Source: Prunella strophiata
Lineage: Eukaryota; Chordata; Aves; Passeriformes; Prunellidae
Assembly: GCA_036583965.1 (NCBI GenBank)
Contig: JAZBQD010000015.1
Span: forward strand, 20,923,310 to 20,987,309
DNA: 64,000 bases
Direction: 5' to 3'
Shown piece by piece: positions 11,561 through 24,755 of the stretch. The notes beneath the pieces are model-generated. The model saw only the letters and a program-made list of their open reading frames with translations. It searched no databases and was not told the DNA's origin. Made by a program: the position numbers and the translations under genes. Positions within the stretch are counted from its first letter, which is position 1. Every line of letters begins with the position of its first letter.

Positions 11561-12834
11561 GGACTCCCAGTGCCTCACCAAAGGGACAGAGTGCAACCAG
11601 TGGTGGTAACAAGGAGGGGAGGAGAGGTGCTTGGAGTGAACTTGAACCTGGGAAACATGGAGGAAAAGTGTTTTCTCTAAATGTGTAAATGTTCTTATTT
11701 TCTTTCCCTCTCTCCCCACTAACAATCACTAATGATTTATTCTAATTTGCAATAAATTGATTTCCCCAGTTTGATGAGGAAGGGGATGCAGAGACATTCA
11801 TGGAGGTGGGCCAGGAGACACATGTAATCTGCATGCTAAGGTTTGTTTCTTACAATTCTAGAGCAAAGATGACGACTTGGAATATTACTAAGAACCATGG
11901 GATCAAGGGTAGAAAATAAACATCTTCCAATGTGTTCCATTTCAACCTGATTGTGACACTGGCTCTTGTGTTAATAATTTAATAATACACTTTGAGGTTC
12001 AAATCACAGTAGGATTCCACTGAAATATGCATGGTGCAAACTACTAGGTAGTCTCCATCTTAAACCTCTTATAATCAAACCCAGTTCTTCAGTGCCTGAT
12101 CTAATGAATAAGTAAAACACTGCCTGGAACTGACAGCCCTGAAGCAGGGTGTTTTGGCACGCTGTGCTCTCTCTCACTCTGCAATTCACACAACTTCTGT
12201 TCATTGAGGATAACTCATGAGGTCTCTGAGTTATTGTAAAGCCAAATGCTCTTGTTGTTTCCTCCCAATTCAGTCTGATTCCTGTTCCAAAGTTCACTTT
12301 CTGTCTCATTTCTGAGTTTTGATCACAAGAAAAGCTTAAAATCTATGAGGACAGAGATGGGATTGGGACCTTCTATACAATATCATTAGTCCCAAGGCAT
12401 TACTCAACAGAAGGTTGCAGGAGCTCATAGCTCTTGTGTAGCTCTCCCTACTTCTAAGAGGTTTTAAAAAGACTTGTGGCACAGTTGACATGGGGACTAA
12501 GGACCAAGGATTAATTGAGAAATTAAGAGGAGGCAGGGGAAGAATTAACTACTAGGCAAGAGACAGGATGATACTAGACCTCTCCACATTCTTCAGACCT
12601 CTTTAAAAACCAGTCCCCAGCCACAAAACTGTTGGCTCCATCCTTCCTCACATGTGTGTAACGCATGTAAAAGAAAGGCTGATCAGCAAGCTCCAGCGAG
12701 CTCAGTTCCTGAGGATTAGCCCTGAATTAGGGATGGGACTTTCTCCTGCTGGAGACAGGCTGGCAGGGAAGAAATGCACTTTCTTTTATGGATGTAGTTG
12801 CCCTGATCATATATTCTCAGAGAAGGAGAAGGGA
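11551..12834 (+). repeat. Recent tandem duplication, unit B (~1.28 kb)
   Basis: Direct head-to-tail copy of unit A at a spacing of 1271 bp over most of its length. It ends where the text changes from GAAGGAGAAGGGA to GATCATTGG. Short open frames of about 100 codons occur in both units (10733-11038 and 12004-12309, minus strand), but I recognise no protein and regard them as non-coding. Confidence 0.93.
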
Positions 12835-15800
12835 GATCATTGGTTCAGTTCCTGCTTTGCCCATGGTTCAGAGTTTGCTTCAGGCTTGTCTGCACTCATT
12901 CTGTGTTCAAGTTACCTGAAAAATATGTTTTTGGTGGAAGCTACAAGGGAGTAAAACACAAAATCTTTCCCTGATTTTTATGTTTCCCAAATGCAGGTAA
13001 ACTTTAATGTTCAATACATCTGAGAAGGTTGGAATGCAGCATCTTGCAGTGAGCAAAGCACATGTGGTACTGTGTGGCCTACCACTCATTAATGTGGAAG
13101 GCAGAGAAGAATCATGAAGTGCCATAAATGCAGTGATGTATGTCACCCTAAAGAGCACATGGAAGGCCACCTTCTACTGCTGTGGTCAGTGCAGTGCACG
13201 CAACCAAATGCTGGAGCATGGCAGGCTGTTTATGTGTTGCTGTACTCTTGCCTTCATGGAATTTTGAGGCAGTTAAGTAATGTGTAGACATTGCTTATCT
13301 TATGCTTGTAGTTTTGACATGATTAACACTTGGCTTACTTAAAAAAATTAAAAATATTATCCAGATATTTGTTACAAATGATGAAACTCCTTGTGAATGT
13401 TCCAGCCTTGCCAAATAGTTAACAAAAATTTACCAGCAAATTTACCTCATGCAAAAAACTAGTGTCCCAGACAGCTGTGTTCATTAATAACATACATGTT
13501 AATGAAACTTAAAAAGAAGTACTTAATTAGTGAAGTAGAATTTTTCAAACTGGCCCTATTCACTCAAACTGCTGCAAACTGAAGTTTACTCTCAATCTAG
13601 TTTGCTGTTCTGTCTCTGTGGTAGCTGAAACATATGGGTGTATGTAGACACATGTGCACTCTTTTAGTGCCAAGGCCATGTCTTCAGTACACAACTGAGA
13701 AGGATCACACCTATCAGTAATGCTAGGACTACATGTCATAGCATTATTCTCATTTTATGTGTCAATTTTAAAGAAATATTGGGCGAATTGAACAGAGAAT
13801 GCATTAAGAGACAAGGACCCTTAAATTTCTGGGTTACTGGATCTAATATAATGCAATGGCAGATACCCTACAATTGCTATTTGGTGATACACCAGAAATA
13901 GAATAGTGGTTTAAGTCTCATCCCCAGGGACCAGTTCCAGCAGAGAGTCTGAGAACTGACTAAGTATTATTACTCTGAATGGTGATTCTATATAACTTCA
14001 GAACACTCATACTGCTATTGTCTTTTTGACTGCTTTTGTCTTTTTGTCTGGCTCTTGAGATCCATTCTCTGTCAGGTTGCTGATTTACCACCTATGTGAG
14101 CTCAGCAGTTTTAAAGAGCTAGAAAAGTTTTTCTCAGCAACCCTAGCACCTCTCCCGTCAGACAATTAAAATGTATTCCTTGTTTATTTTAAGTACTTAT
14201 ACTTTGTGACACACAGAAGTGTACTATAGCAGAACAATAGGTCTCTGGGAAGTTTGCTGTTACAGACAACAAAACCAATTCTCTTTTCCAGAAACTTGCA
14301 AACCTAGAAAACTTCTGGATAGATGTATGCTCTAGTGGTGTTAAAATACACAATGCAATCATACTCATTCAGGCTTACTTTTGATGTTTACTCCCAATTA
14401 ACAGACTATAACAGTAGAAGGATTAATTTGGATTTTTTTAAGATGTAATTTAAATTCATAAATATTTACATTAAGATGCTATTACTGTGTATTTCACTTT
14501 TTTCTCATCAGACCTGACATGTTTATTAAAGCAATTTATAATTTTTGAGAGTGCAGTCCCAAAATTGCTTATTCAAGTAATTTTGCTATCAACACAAGTG
14601 GTGATTTTGTGCTTCAGAAGGGGCTTTATACATTTTGCTTTGACTTCTCTTCTGCTGCTGCATGACACAAAATATCAGACCATGAGATGAATTCCTGAAA
14701 CTACATAGTGCTGCATTATGTTACTAAGGTGCACACTTCTGTTGGTTTACAAGAGTGGTAATAGCCATGACCAGGCCATTTGAAAGGGGCAAAATACTTT
14801 TTCCTTGAGTCTGTGCAATGCTGCTCTGCCATTGCCTTTGTACTCCTCATGATCCCTTTTTAATGGCTATTTCTTAAAGTCCTGTTAATGGGGAACTGTC
14901 TTAGACCACAAATTGTGCAATTGACTCCTTCAAGGTGTGAAAATCTAGTTTTTAGTCATCAGCTATTGAGATCAGCAGTGGGGAGAGGTGTTTTGCAGAT
15001 ACAGTAGTGGTGGAGCAGACACAGTTTCTCTTACTATACAGTATGGGGTGGCCAAGGCCAGACTAATTTGTGCCACACCTTCTACATCATTTACATGAGA
15101 AGAATCATTGTGATTCACTTTGCAAGCATGTTTGACTTAAAAAAAAGAGAAACCTGCAGTAATGAAATCTGCAGAAAATGCTTCAATGAACTGGATATTC
15201 TCATTGATTTGGGCTCCTCAGTCTCCTGCTGTTGAGAGCACTGAAAAATGGCAGGTGCTCCTTCATTGCTCCTTCTGTGCCTTTAGCCCAATTTAGTGTT
15301 ACAGGTACATTTTCCATCCTCTACCTCTTGTATGCTTGTGAAATGGCCAGCCCCAGTCCCAACCAACACCATTGCTCTAGTCAAAAATGTTGACTTTAGC
15401 ATGAGTGTGTAAAAAAGGCTGAAGAGAGAACAGATGTTTTTCAAAGTTCTGTCCCAAACTTGGAAAAGAAAATCCTTAAATTATCTATGTTTCTAATGTT
15501 AAATGCTGGGTCAAACTGATCACTGTGAAGCTGTATGTGGCCAGTGGAGCTGCAGTAATCTGACTTAAATTTGACCTATTTAAACTGTCCCATTACATTC
15601 AACTGGTGATTTTTGTTACTACCTTTTTATAGAAATGTTTTTAGCCAGCCATAGTGAATCATGTCTGAATAGAGCTAAGATGGGATTAACTGGTATTTTT
15701 TTAAGTTTATGGAACATTGTTGGTTTTAATACATTCAGTAGTTGCTGTATAAATATTAGAGAAAGACAGGTTTGAACAAAAATTTTAGATCTGGATCTGT

Positions 15801-17105
15801 ACTTAAAGTTCAAACCCACCTAATTTTGAACACTCTCAGGATTTCAGGGAGTTATAATTCACATCTGTGTTTCTAACTCCTTCATGCATGATTGTTTGAA
15901 TGTGCACTTTTGGAACAAGTCCATGTCTAATAGGTTAAATTGTAGTTCCCAAATCAGAAACCACATGGTACTGCTACATAGTTTTCTTTTATTTTCTCCT
16001 CTTATAATGTAGCCTTCAAAAAAGGTTCTGTCAGTCCACCCAATGGGATTATTACAAAACACCAAAGTCTACACTTTCTACCTGCCTGCCTGCCATAGAA
16101 CTCACACATTTTTATTTTTACCAATGACTTAGTAAAGCATTTGCACAATGACCACAGTGGACACTCCTCTGTCAAGTAATTATTTACAGAGCACTGGAGC
16201 AGATTCGAATTATGCAGGACTCACTAAGCTGTCCTAGTATGGTAAGGGTACTTAAGGTAGAGATGAGATTCTCTTATTTTTAATACTCATGGAGTCAAGC
16301 TAATTTTTATGTCAAGCACAGGCTGTATTTACTTGGATTTTCCTCTATTTCTCTACTAATTAAAATATTTTAGTTGCGTGGTAACATATGTGAAAGTGTT
16401 GACAACAGCTTTGCTTATTCCACATGTTAATTATGTATTTGCTCAGAGTATGCTGATGAACTGTGTGCATTTTTCACGTTAAGATTTCATTTCATGTCAA
16501 AGGAAAAATGGGAATGTAGGAAGTGCATTTGTGCTTTTAATTTTAGATACTTCTTTTTGCTCTCAAACTATCTTGTACAATTCCTCTGTACCACATGCAT
16601 TTGAAAATATTTTGTTGGCAAGAAGTTAAAGAAGAAAGTAATACTTGCTTCTCAGAATAGGATTTCTGAACAAAGCAAAGCAATTTTGCCATTAATGAGA
16701 CAGTTAAATGAAACAAATGACACGGCAAGCAAGAAAAAGACCACAGCATCACACTCAAGGAATGCACAGGCACACAATAGCTTATGCAATATTCCCCATC
16801 TGACTAAGTGAGTAAATACAGAGATTTCCCTGGAATTATTCACTACAATAGACCATGGTGACCATAAGCTCAGTAAATGCAATCAACAAGCTTACAGCAT
16901 TCTTAGTAGTTTTCATCCATAGACAACTCAATGGATTTCATCCCAGCTGCAAGACCCAACCCAGCACTGGGTTTGCAAACCCCAGACTGTGATTGGCTTG
17001 GATACCACTCATTCCTGAAAATGGTACTTTGGGAATTGAATCTATCATATCCCTAGAATAATTTATACCCTTACAGATTTGTATGTGCATATGCATGTAT
17101 ATGTG

Positions 17106-17131
17106 CACACACACACACACACACACACACA
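17106..17131 (+). repeat. (CA)13 dinucleotide microsatellite
   Basis: An uninterrupted CA run, preceded by a TATGTGCATATGCATG-type stretch. Confidence 0.95.
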
Positions 17132-17781
17132 AACTCCAACAAATGCTTAAAATTATCTTCTTTGGTAAACTGTTTTACCTATCATAATCACATAGGGCTT
17201 AAGTTTGGTGTATATATATATTTTTTTTTTCTAATACAATATTTCAAGCATTTTTCTCTGTGTTATTTTTTTTAAATTCTTTGTTTAATTACCATGTTTG
17301 TGTCTGTACTCACTTGCATTGAGAAACAGAGCCATTACACTTGCTTTGCTGAGGAATATGGCTCCTTCCAGAGGTCTGCATGGCTGCTGAAAAGAGCAAT
17401 AAATGCATTTTTTTGGGGAGTTCTTTTTCTTCTAGAAAGCATATGCAGGAAAAAAATTAACTTTTGCTGTGTTTCTTCTCCCAAATGAGAAAGTAATTAA
17501 CAGCATGTGTTGGGCTATTCACTAAAGACTACAATAAATTATTTACTATTTTCAAGCTAATGAAGTGAGTGCTTGATCTAAAAAAAGGAGAGTGTATATG
17601 ATTGTGTTCATTTTCCAGTTATGACTTTTGAGTTCAAAGATCATCTTAACTCCTGGCTGCCTGATCCTGTAATTTGCTGAATGTATTGAAACTCGTTCTC
17701 TTAATTCATGTCTCCAGAGATGCTCAGCACCTGGCAATAGTATAGTAGGCCTTCAGAAAGCTGTCCAAAGGACAAAAACAG

Positions 17782-17784
<3 letters not shown>

Positions 17785-17822
<38 letters not shown>
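17785..17822 (+). repeat. T homopolymer, 38 bases
   Basis: A pure run of T. It could be the poly(A) tail of a minus-strand retrocopy, but no AATAAA or recognisable body lies beside it, so a simple homopolymer is as likely. Confidence 0.95.
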
Positions 17823-17823
<1 letters not shown>

Positions 17824-20800
17824 AGTGAAACACCAGAAAAGCACAGCTTTGTCACTGGAGTTCCACATGAAAGTATATTAAAAAATAACCTAAAAAAAAC
17901 AAAACAAAGAAATGCATAGGTTTAGTTGGGTTTGCCAAGGTAATGTAGTACTATTCAAAGATTGTATTCTGAGACAACAGTTAAGCATTGGAAACAAACT
18001 GCCCAGAGAGCTTTTGGTATCCTTATTGTCATCAGAGGGGCTCTAAAAACAGATAAGGTATGCACATCTGCCAGGAATGACTAAGTATGTTCAGACCCAT
18101 ACTGGGGCAGGGGAGTGAGTAGATGAACCCTTGAGGGACTCATGTTCTCTGAATCCATATTCAGGTTGTTCTGAAGGCAAAAGCTTAGCCTCTGCTAAGG
18201 AATCTTACGAGAGTCAAGGGCCGTGACACTTCATTTGCTCTGCACCCGAAACTCCCACTGAAGCCAATTATTCAATCTAGTTTAACAAAGACCACAGCTT
18301 CTCTGGCTGTGCAATTGTTGGTAACCATCAACAAACTGATTCATCTACAATTGGGCCAAATGTTACAAAATCTGTTTCTGAGTTCTTGTTTGTACCTCCA
18401 TCATAAGATTACACCAAAATTAAAGCATGCAGTACTTGAACTAACTTCAAAGGCTGAGCTTGCACTTCTAGCTAGTTCAGCCTTTTTATTGGTTCATGTT
18501 TTCCATTTGGCTTCAACATCCTGTTCCTTACTGATGCCCTTCTAGAGTTTCATTTACAAATATTATGTCCCTGGTTAGTGAGCCATGCTAATTAATACTG
18601 TGGTGGGGGCTATGGATTATAGAAATCTCATGCCTCCTGCTTGGAAAAACACGGCAATTTTTCCAGACGTTTACATGTAATGCCGTATTGAACATGGCCA
18701 AATCTGTTTCAGGAAAATGTATCCTGAACTCATTTAACCAAAATATATTTAAGGTTGCTTATACTGTTATCTATTGCCAGTTTTGTTAATCATGATGCTC
18801 AAAAGTTTCAATGCAGTAGAAAACTGAGACCCATAATTTCCTAATTAGATTATTTCAAACAAAACAGTAAAGTTAAAACAGGCTGGTTTAAGTATAGATA
18901 TTTTAAAAAGTTTATGCCCATAACAAGTTAAAAAAACATGAACAGATGATCTGACTACCTTCTAGAAGCCTCACATCTGACTGTGCCTCACCTATCAAAC
19001 CTGGGACCATAATCTGAGATGGATTTTAGCTTGTCTGCGGATTTTGTAGTCAGAAACTCCCTGACCCTGGGGATTTAAAATGTTCCCAAGGTTATGATTA
19101 TAAAGAAAATCTATTATATTTGTAATACCATCAAATATCAAATAGAAATTATGAAGCCTTTGCAAAACATAGCAATCCTAAATTGGTAGATTGTTCCAAT
19201 AACAAAACAAATGAAAGTAATGGCATTTCTTTAGGCAGAATATTTGACTAGGTAATGTAGGTACCAGGTAATGTAATTGGAAACAATGAATAAATTTTCA
19301 GGCTCACAATTAATTCACCAGATCATAAGGAGGTCGAATAAATACATAATCTCTGGGGTGCTTTTTATTTTACTTTTGGTTTTTAATTGTGTTCATGAAC
19401 TCTCTTTTCATAAATGGACATGATTTGATTGATGTGACTGCGCTCTGATGATACAATTCACAACAAATCTGAGACACCCTTCACTCCTTCTAGACTCTAA
19501 TTTCAGGCACAGAAATGAAAAGTTGCCAACATCTCATAACACTTACCATGTCATCACCTCAGTGTGAATTAAAACACACTAAAATGAGATGTTCAGAAAT
19601 CTATGAGTAAAAAGTCTAAAATTCACCAGAGGAACCAGCTGCAAAATGATCTTTATATATAATCTGGGCCAATCTTTTTTTGTCAGAATGAGCTCTGTAT
19701 TGTACTAGGTAAATGGAATAAACAGCAAAGATATCCCTAGGTTAAATCCTACTATGGCATGTTTTTAGTTGTCACCCTTGCAGGGTGCTGACCCCAGCCT
19801 GAGCAAGGCCCTTCTCCTCTCTGTGCAGCTCACTCCTCCAAGAGGAGCAGGCTGAGCCAAGAGCTGCCCAAGCAAGTACCTTGACCCTAACCAAGGAAGG
19901 TGCAAATGTAATGCCTTGTGGAGAGTGAGTCTGATCTTCTATTTGAAGGAGGCTTTCCCACTTCACAGCCCCTGTTTTAAACCCACAGGGAAGTTGGTCT
20001 GTCATTTTCTGTGAGAATTAGTTCCTTGAGCAAAATTATAGCTGGGTCAACAGCAGCAGTTGGCCACCTCCTGCTCTCCTGGAGGTCTGATGTTCACCTC
20101 TGGGAAAAACAGAAGCTAACAAAGGGTCTGGCCTAAACTCTATTAATGTATGAAGAACACTCCTTGTTTCAGTGGCTTTGGATTACTGAAGGGTACCCAT
20201 GTGAAACTTCTGCTCAGACTTAGAGCAACACATCCATAATCAAGGAGGGGAGCACAGGCAAATGTTACCAGGTGCATGTAGGGACTCACCAGGATTGCTG
20301 GGCACATCATGCAAGTGTTTCTGCCATGTAATAGTTTCTGTATGGTAGATGAGGTTTACAGCTAGAGAATTTTGCCTTGTGTGAAACTAAACCATGTCAC
20401 AGCACATGAACCAAAGTGTTCTTTGAACAGGAGTGTGAAAACTTGGCCTTTTGTCCTCATGTTGTGGCCCCTGCTTTCATTTTTTAAGGGAGTAAAAAAA
20501 TGCTCCTGTGCTGTTCTTACTGTGGACACTTTCTGGAGCTGAATGCAGACTGGGAATGCTTGTGGCCCGTGTTGGGTGGGCAATCACTGAGATGGGCCTG
20601 TAGAGACTGAATTACATGTAGCAATTTTATGTGTTGACTGGTTAAATTTTAGATTGGAGTACTTGTCTGTAAAGGTGGTTCTAACATGTTCCTGGAAAAA
20701 CAAGGATGAGGAATGAGAAAACTTTCTCAGAGTAAGGCACCTCTACTCAAATACAGAGGAGTTAAGGAACAGTCTAAAAATGTTTCTTTGATGACTTTAT

Positions 20801-23007
20801 TTCCATTGCAGACAAGCTACATAACATTTAAAACCACAAAAGACAGAAGAATCTTGGCATGGTTTAAAGGGCTTTGAGCAAGGAACAGGGACTGGAAGGA
20901 GGTGTTTCTTGTGGGTGTGGTTTTGTTTTTTCTAAGAAATCAGATGATAATGTAGAACACAATGGCAATGAATAACAAGTTACACTTGCCTAAGTTAAAC
21001 TTCCAGGTAAGAATGACACATATAGTGTTCTATTTGTTTAAAAGCCCAATTTATCAAACCAAGTGTCTCCTCTTCCTAAAACAGTGTATTTGTTCCAGAT
21101 AGATCCCCAAACCTGGAGGACTTCAGAGGGGGAACAATTAATGCAGAAACAAAATCCAGAAAACAAAGGGTCACATGAATGTTAATGTCACAGCTCTGAA
21201 TCCTGCTGTGTTTTCTGCTTCTGGGTCTGAATACACACATTAGCCATGTCTTGACTGCAAGTTGGGAACTTGGGAAATAGCTCTTTTTTTAACAGTATAA
21301 CTCATAATGGTACCAAACAGAGGATAATTTGCATAATTCTTTCACTATTTCATGTGTATTCAATATACCAAAATCTGTCTCTTTATAAGTGGAATAAAAC
21401 TTAAGAAATCACTTTTTTTAGATTCTTCTATTTCAGAAACTTGCATAAAATCAACAAAGGCTTGTGAAATCCCTGTCTGCTCCATTTATTGTGATTTGAA
21501 ATTTTCTCCTTTGTTTACACTGCTCTTTTGGAAGTACAAAGATATTTTTCTTCCCCCTACTAATTTTTACTTTTTCCATTTAGGGAATCATTGATTCACC
21601 CTCATTTTTTCGTACAGCTGCCATTCCAATTCTGTTTTAAAAACTTGTGACACCATATCTTTATTCCACAGTGCCATTGGTTGATGTAGACACAGCTGTG
21701 GCAAGAGGGTATTTGATCAGGTAATTTCTGGCACAGAAAGGGGAGGATGAGCCCAAATGTATGCATTTTCATATGGGCACATAGCATTGTTTACCTTCTG
21801 TTTCTTTTGTGATAGGTAGGTTTTATATTAAACTATTTGGGACTGCATCTGGCTCAGTGGATTGCTGATGTCCCATGTGATCTTTTTCCAGGAGATTTTT
21901 GGTTCTAATTTGATCCAAATTATGATTATCTAAAGACTTTTTGTGGCATGTGCAAAATCACTTCATTGTCACAGTCCTGTTCCTAGCTGGTGTCAGTGCA
22001 CACCACAGAAAGTACAGTCCTGAGTACCACAGCTGGTACTCTTTGTGGAAAAGACAAAGATTCACTGACTAAATTTTCTCTCACTGAAGTCAGAAGTAAA
22101 TTTTACTTTTAATTCCGGTGCAGTACAAGCAAGAAATGATTTAGCATTAATGCCTTCCTTCATCTTCAAAAGATTATTCCTTTCAAGGACACAATGGAGA
22201 AGTGTAAACTGCTGCTGGCTCTACAGTATTTTGGAGAGGGAAAAAAAAAAAAAAGACTGGAGATTCTACTTTGATAGCTGTGACACCTTTTGAGTGAACA
22301 ATCCTAATATCTGTGTCCCAAAGACAACTGGAGTAGGTGTCAGGAACCCCAGGGAGAGGGTGGACTGGGAAGGAAACAACTGCTGTTGTCTCTGTATCTC
22401 TGTATATGCCTTCCTGTTTTCAGAAGGTTTATTTCCTTTCCTGCATTTGGATGCACAGGGTCCACTCAGGTCCAAACCACACGTAGCCCTATAATCCATT
22501 CAGTGTGACAGGAAGCCACTCTGTTCATTGACCTAATGGAGCTGTTTGTCTCTGCTCTCCTTCCACATGCTCTTGCTCCAATGTATTCTCCATCCTTTTT
22601 TTATCTCTTATTTGCACAGTCCTGAGCTGCCCTTTACACAGAACAATAAGGAGCTGGCTGTATATTCCACAGTAATGACATCAAAGGATGATAACAATTA
22701 GCACTTCATTTAGCATCCTAACTATAACACAAAGATGCCTAGCCAGCAGTATCTCAGGCACATGGAGAAACTGGCCGCACAGAAAAGAATTTAATGACCT
22801 GGCCAGCCATGAAGGAAGCTATTGAAAACAGCAATCAAGATTTTTTAATTTACAGACCTAGTTCCATCCACCAAAATATTCTGTCTCCACAAGACTGATG
22901 TTTACAGGAAAATTACTCATATCTTATCTATGATGACAGTAGCCCTGAAGCTGGCCATACTTTTATTCCAATTACTTTTGCATTGTCTTTTTCATGAGGG
23001 CAAGCTC

Positions 23008-24030
23008 AGTAAGGAATTTCTTGTATCTAATCTAAACCTGCCATCTTTCAGTTTAATGCCATTACCCCATCATGTCACTGTATGTCCAATGTAAAAAGTC
23101 CCTCTCCAGATTTCTTGTAAGCCCCTGTTAGGCACTGTAAGGTTGCTCTAAGATCTTCTTGGATTCTTCTCTTCTCTAGATTGAACAACCCCAACTTCCC
23201 TCCAAAGGAGACAAGGAGGTGTTCCAGCCCTCTAATCATCTTTGTGGGCCTACTCTGGGCTGACTCCAGCAGGTCCATGTCTTTCTTGTGCTGGGGCTCC
23301 AGAGCTGGACACAGCACTCCAGGTGGGGTCTCACCAGCACTCAGAGTAGGAGGACAAAATCATCTCCCTCAACCTGCTGGTCATTCTGCTTTTGATGCAG
23401 CCCAGGATGTGGTTGGTTTTCTGGGCTGTGAGCACACATTGCTGCCTCATGAGGAGCTTCTTGCCCATCAACATCTGCAAGTGTCCCTTCTTATTCCCTG
23501 CCCAGCATGTATTCAGTGTTTGGGATTGCCCCAGCCCAGGTGCAGGATCTGGCACTTGGCCTGGCTGAACTTCACAAGGTTTGCACAGCCTCACCTCTCA
23601 AGCCTGTCCAGATCCCCCTGGATGGCATCCCTTTCCTCCAGTGCATGCTGACCACACCACACAGCTTGGAGTGGACAGTGCTGAGGGTGCACTTGATCCC
23701 ACTGTCCATGCCACCAACAAAGACATTAAACAATGCTGGTCCCAAGACTGACCCCTGAGGAGCACCACTTGTCACTGATCTACACTGGAACATTGAGCTC
23801 TTGACCACAGCCCTTTGAGTGCAATCATCCAGCCAATTCCTTAGTTCCTCATCCACCAAATCCACACCTCTCTAGTTTAGAGGCATGGATGTCATGCAGG
23901 ACTGTGTCAAATGCTTCACACAAGACCAAGTAGATGATGTCAGTCACTCATCCCTCATCCACCAGGGCTGTGACCCTGTTACAGGAGGCCACCAAATTTG
24001 CACAATTTGCCCTTGGTGATACATCTTGCC
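23008..24030 (-). mobile_element. CR1 LINE fragment, minus strand, 5'-truncated
   Basis: Read on the minus strand, this is the 3' half of an avian CR1 retrotransposon. It shows a reverse-transcriptase block with TSGAPQGSVLGPALFN (around 23735-23775), the EELRNWLDDCTQRAVV segment upstream of it, and then the conserved 3' region with ALEPQHKKDMDLLESAQSR. Similarity stops near 24030, so the 5' part is missing, and the extreme 3' tail is not evident near 23008. The catalytic Asp-Asp box that should follow CTLS is lost in a small deletion. Frameshifts and stops elsewhere make it a dead copy. Confidence 0.9.
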
Positions 24031-24702
24031 ATTCTTTCTGCATGACATCGTTAACATTTGGGGGTTTTGTGTTAATCCACATGGGAAAAACTCTTAGACA
24101 GACATTCTTCATTTTAGTCTCAACTATTGTAACAAACTTTTCTTCAGTTTGAGAGAATGTTGTCCAAATTGCATCTATTCAAACTGCTGTTGCAAAGAAC
24201 ATTCTTCCAGCTTGTAGCCACAGCTGTATGATTTCCCTCTGAAATTTTCTACTGACACTTATTTCTTTTTAATTCCATCACAGAAAAAGCAACTCCTCTT
24301 CAGTTTGAAGGGTCCATCTCTCTCATTTGGAGAGAGAGGAGTCAGGATCTGCTGGCTTTGGCAAGGGAGAAAAAGGCTTGAATGAATGCCTCACTGCACA
24401 GGAGGGACTTGTTTTTTCAAGCCAGGAATTTATAGCATTCAGTGAAAATCCCACAGAGACTCCCCAGGAATACATATGACAATTCCATGTGCAGGTGGTG
24501 ATTAAGTGGAAATCATGGGCAAAGCACATGTTCCTCATTTCCAAGAAAGGTACAAAAAGTGTTTAAGGGACATCTAGAAAGGATTACAAATAGCTTCATT
24601 TCTTTCTAGGCTTGGTCAATAATTCCTGGCAAACTCCCTATATAAAGACCTGAGTCCCTCAGCCCAGCAAGTGGGTAACTTGGTTTTCTCCCACAGCTCT
24701 TA
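24031..24702. other. Intergenic DNA between CR1 fragments
   Basis: Non-coding sequence of about 670 bp with no feature I recognise. Confidence 0.6.
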
Positions 24703-24745
24703 ATAGAATCACAAAATGGTTTGGGTTGGAAGGGACCTTAAAGGC
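24703..24745 (-). mobile_element. CR1 3'-tail fragment, minus strand
   Basis: The stretch ATCACAAAATGG / TTTGGGTTGGAAGGGACCTT is the reverse complement of the typical CR1 3' terminus. Only about 40 bp remain. It abuts the next CR1 in opposite orientation. Confidence 0.75.
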
Positions 24746-24755
24746 AGAAGAAGGG

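Larger units (their letters stand above)
12835..23007. other. Intergenic DNA between RGS22 and COX6C
   Basis: About 10 kb of mostly A/T-rich DNA. It contains a CA microsatellite near 17.1 kb, a long T run near 17.8 kb and a short A run near 22.24 kb. No open frame has recognisable homology, and I see no RNA gene or full mobile element. Confidence 0.6.

Noticed and set aside
10733..12309. Pair of near-identical 101-codon minus-strand open frames, one per duplicate unit
   Set aside because: Their similarity follows from the DNA duplication itself; there is no known domain, and the few differences give no sign of selection.
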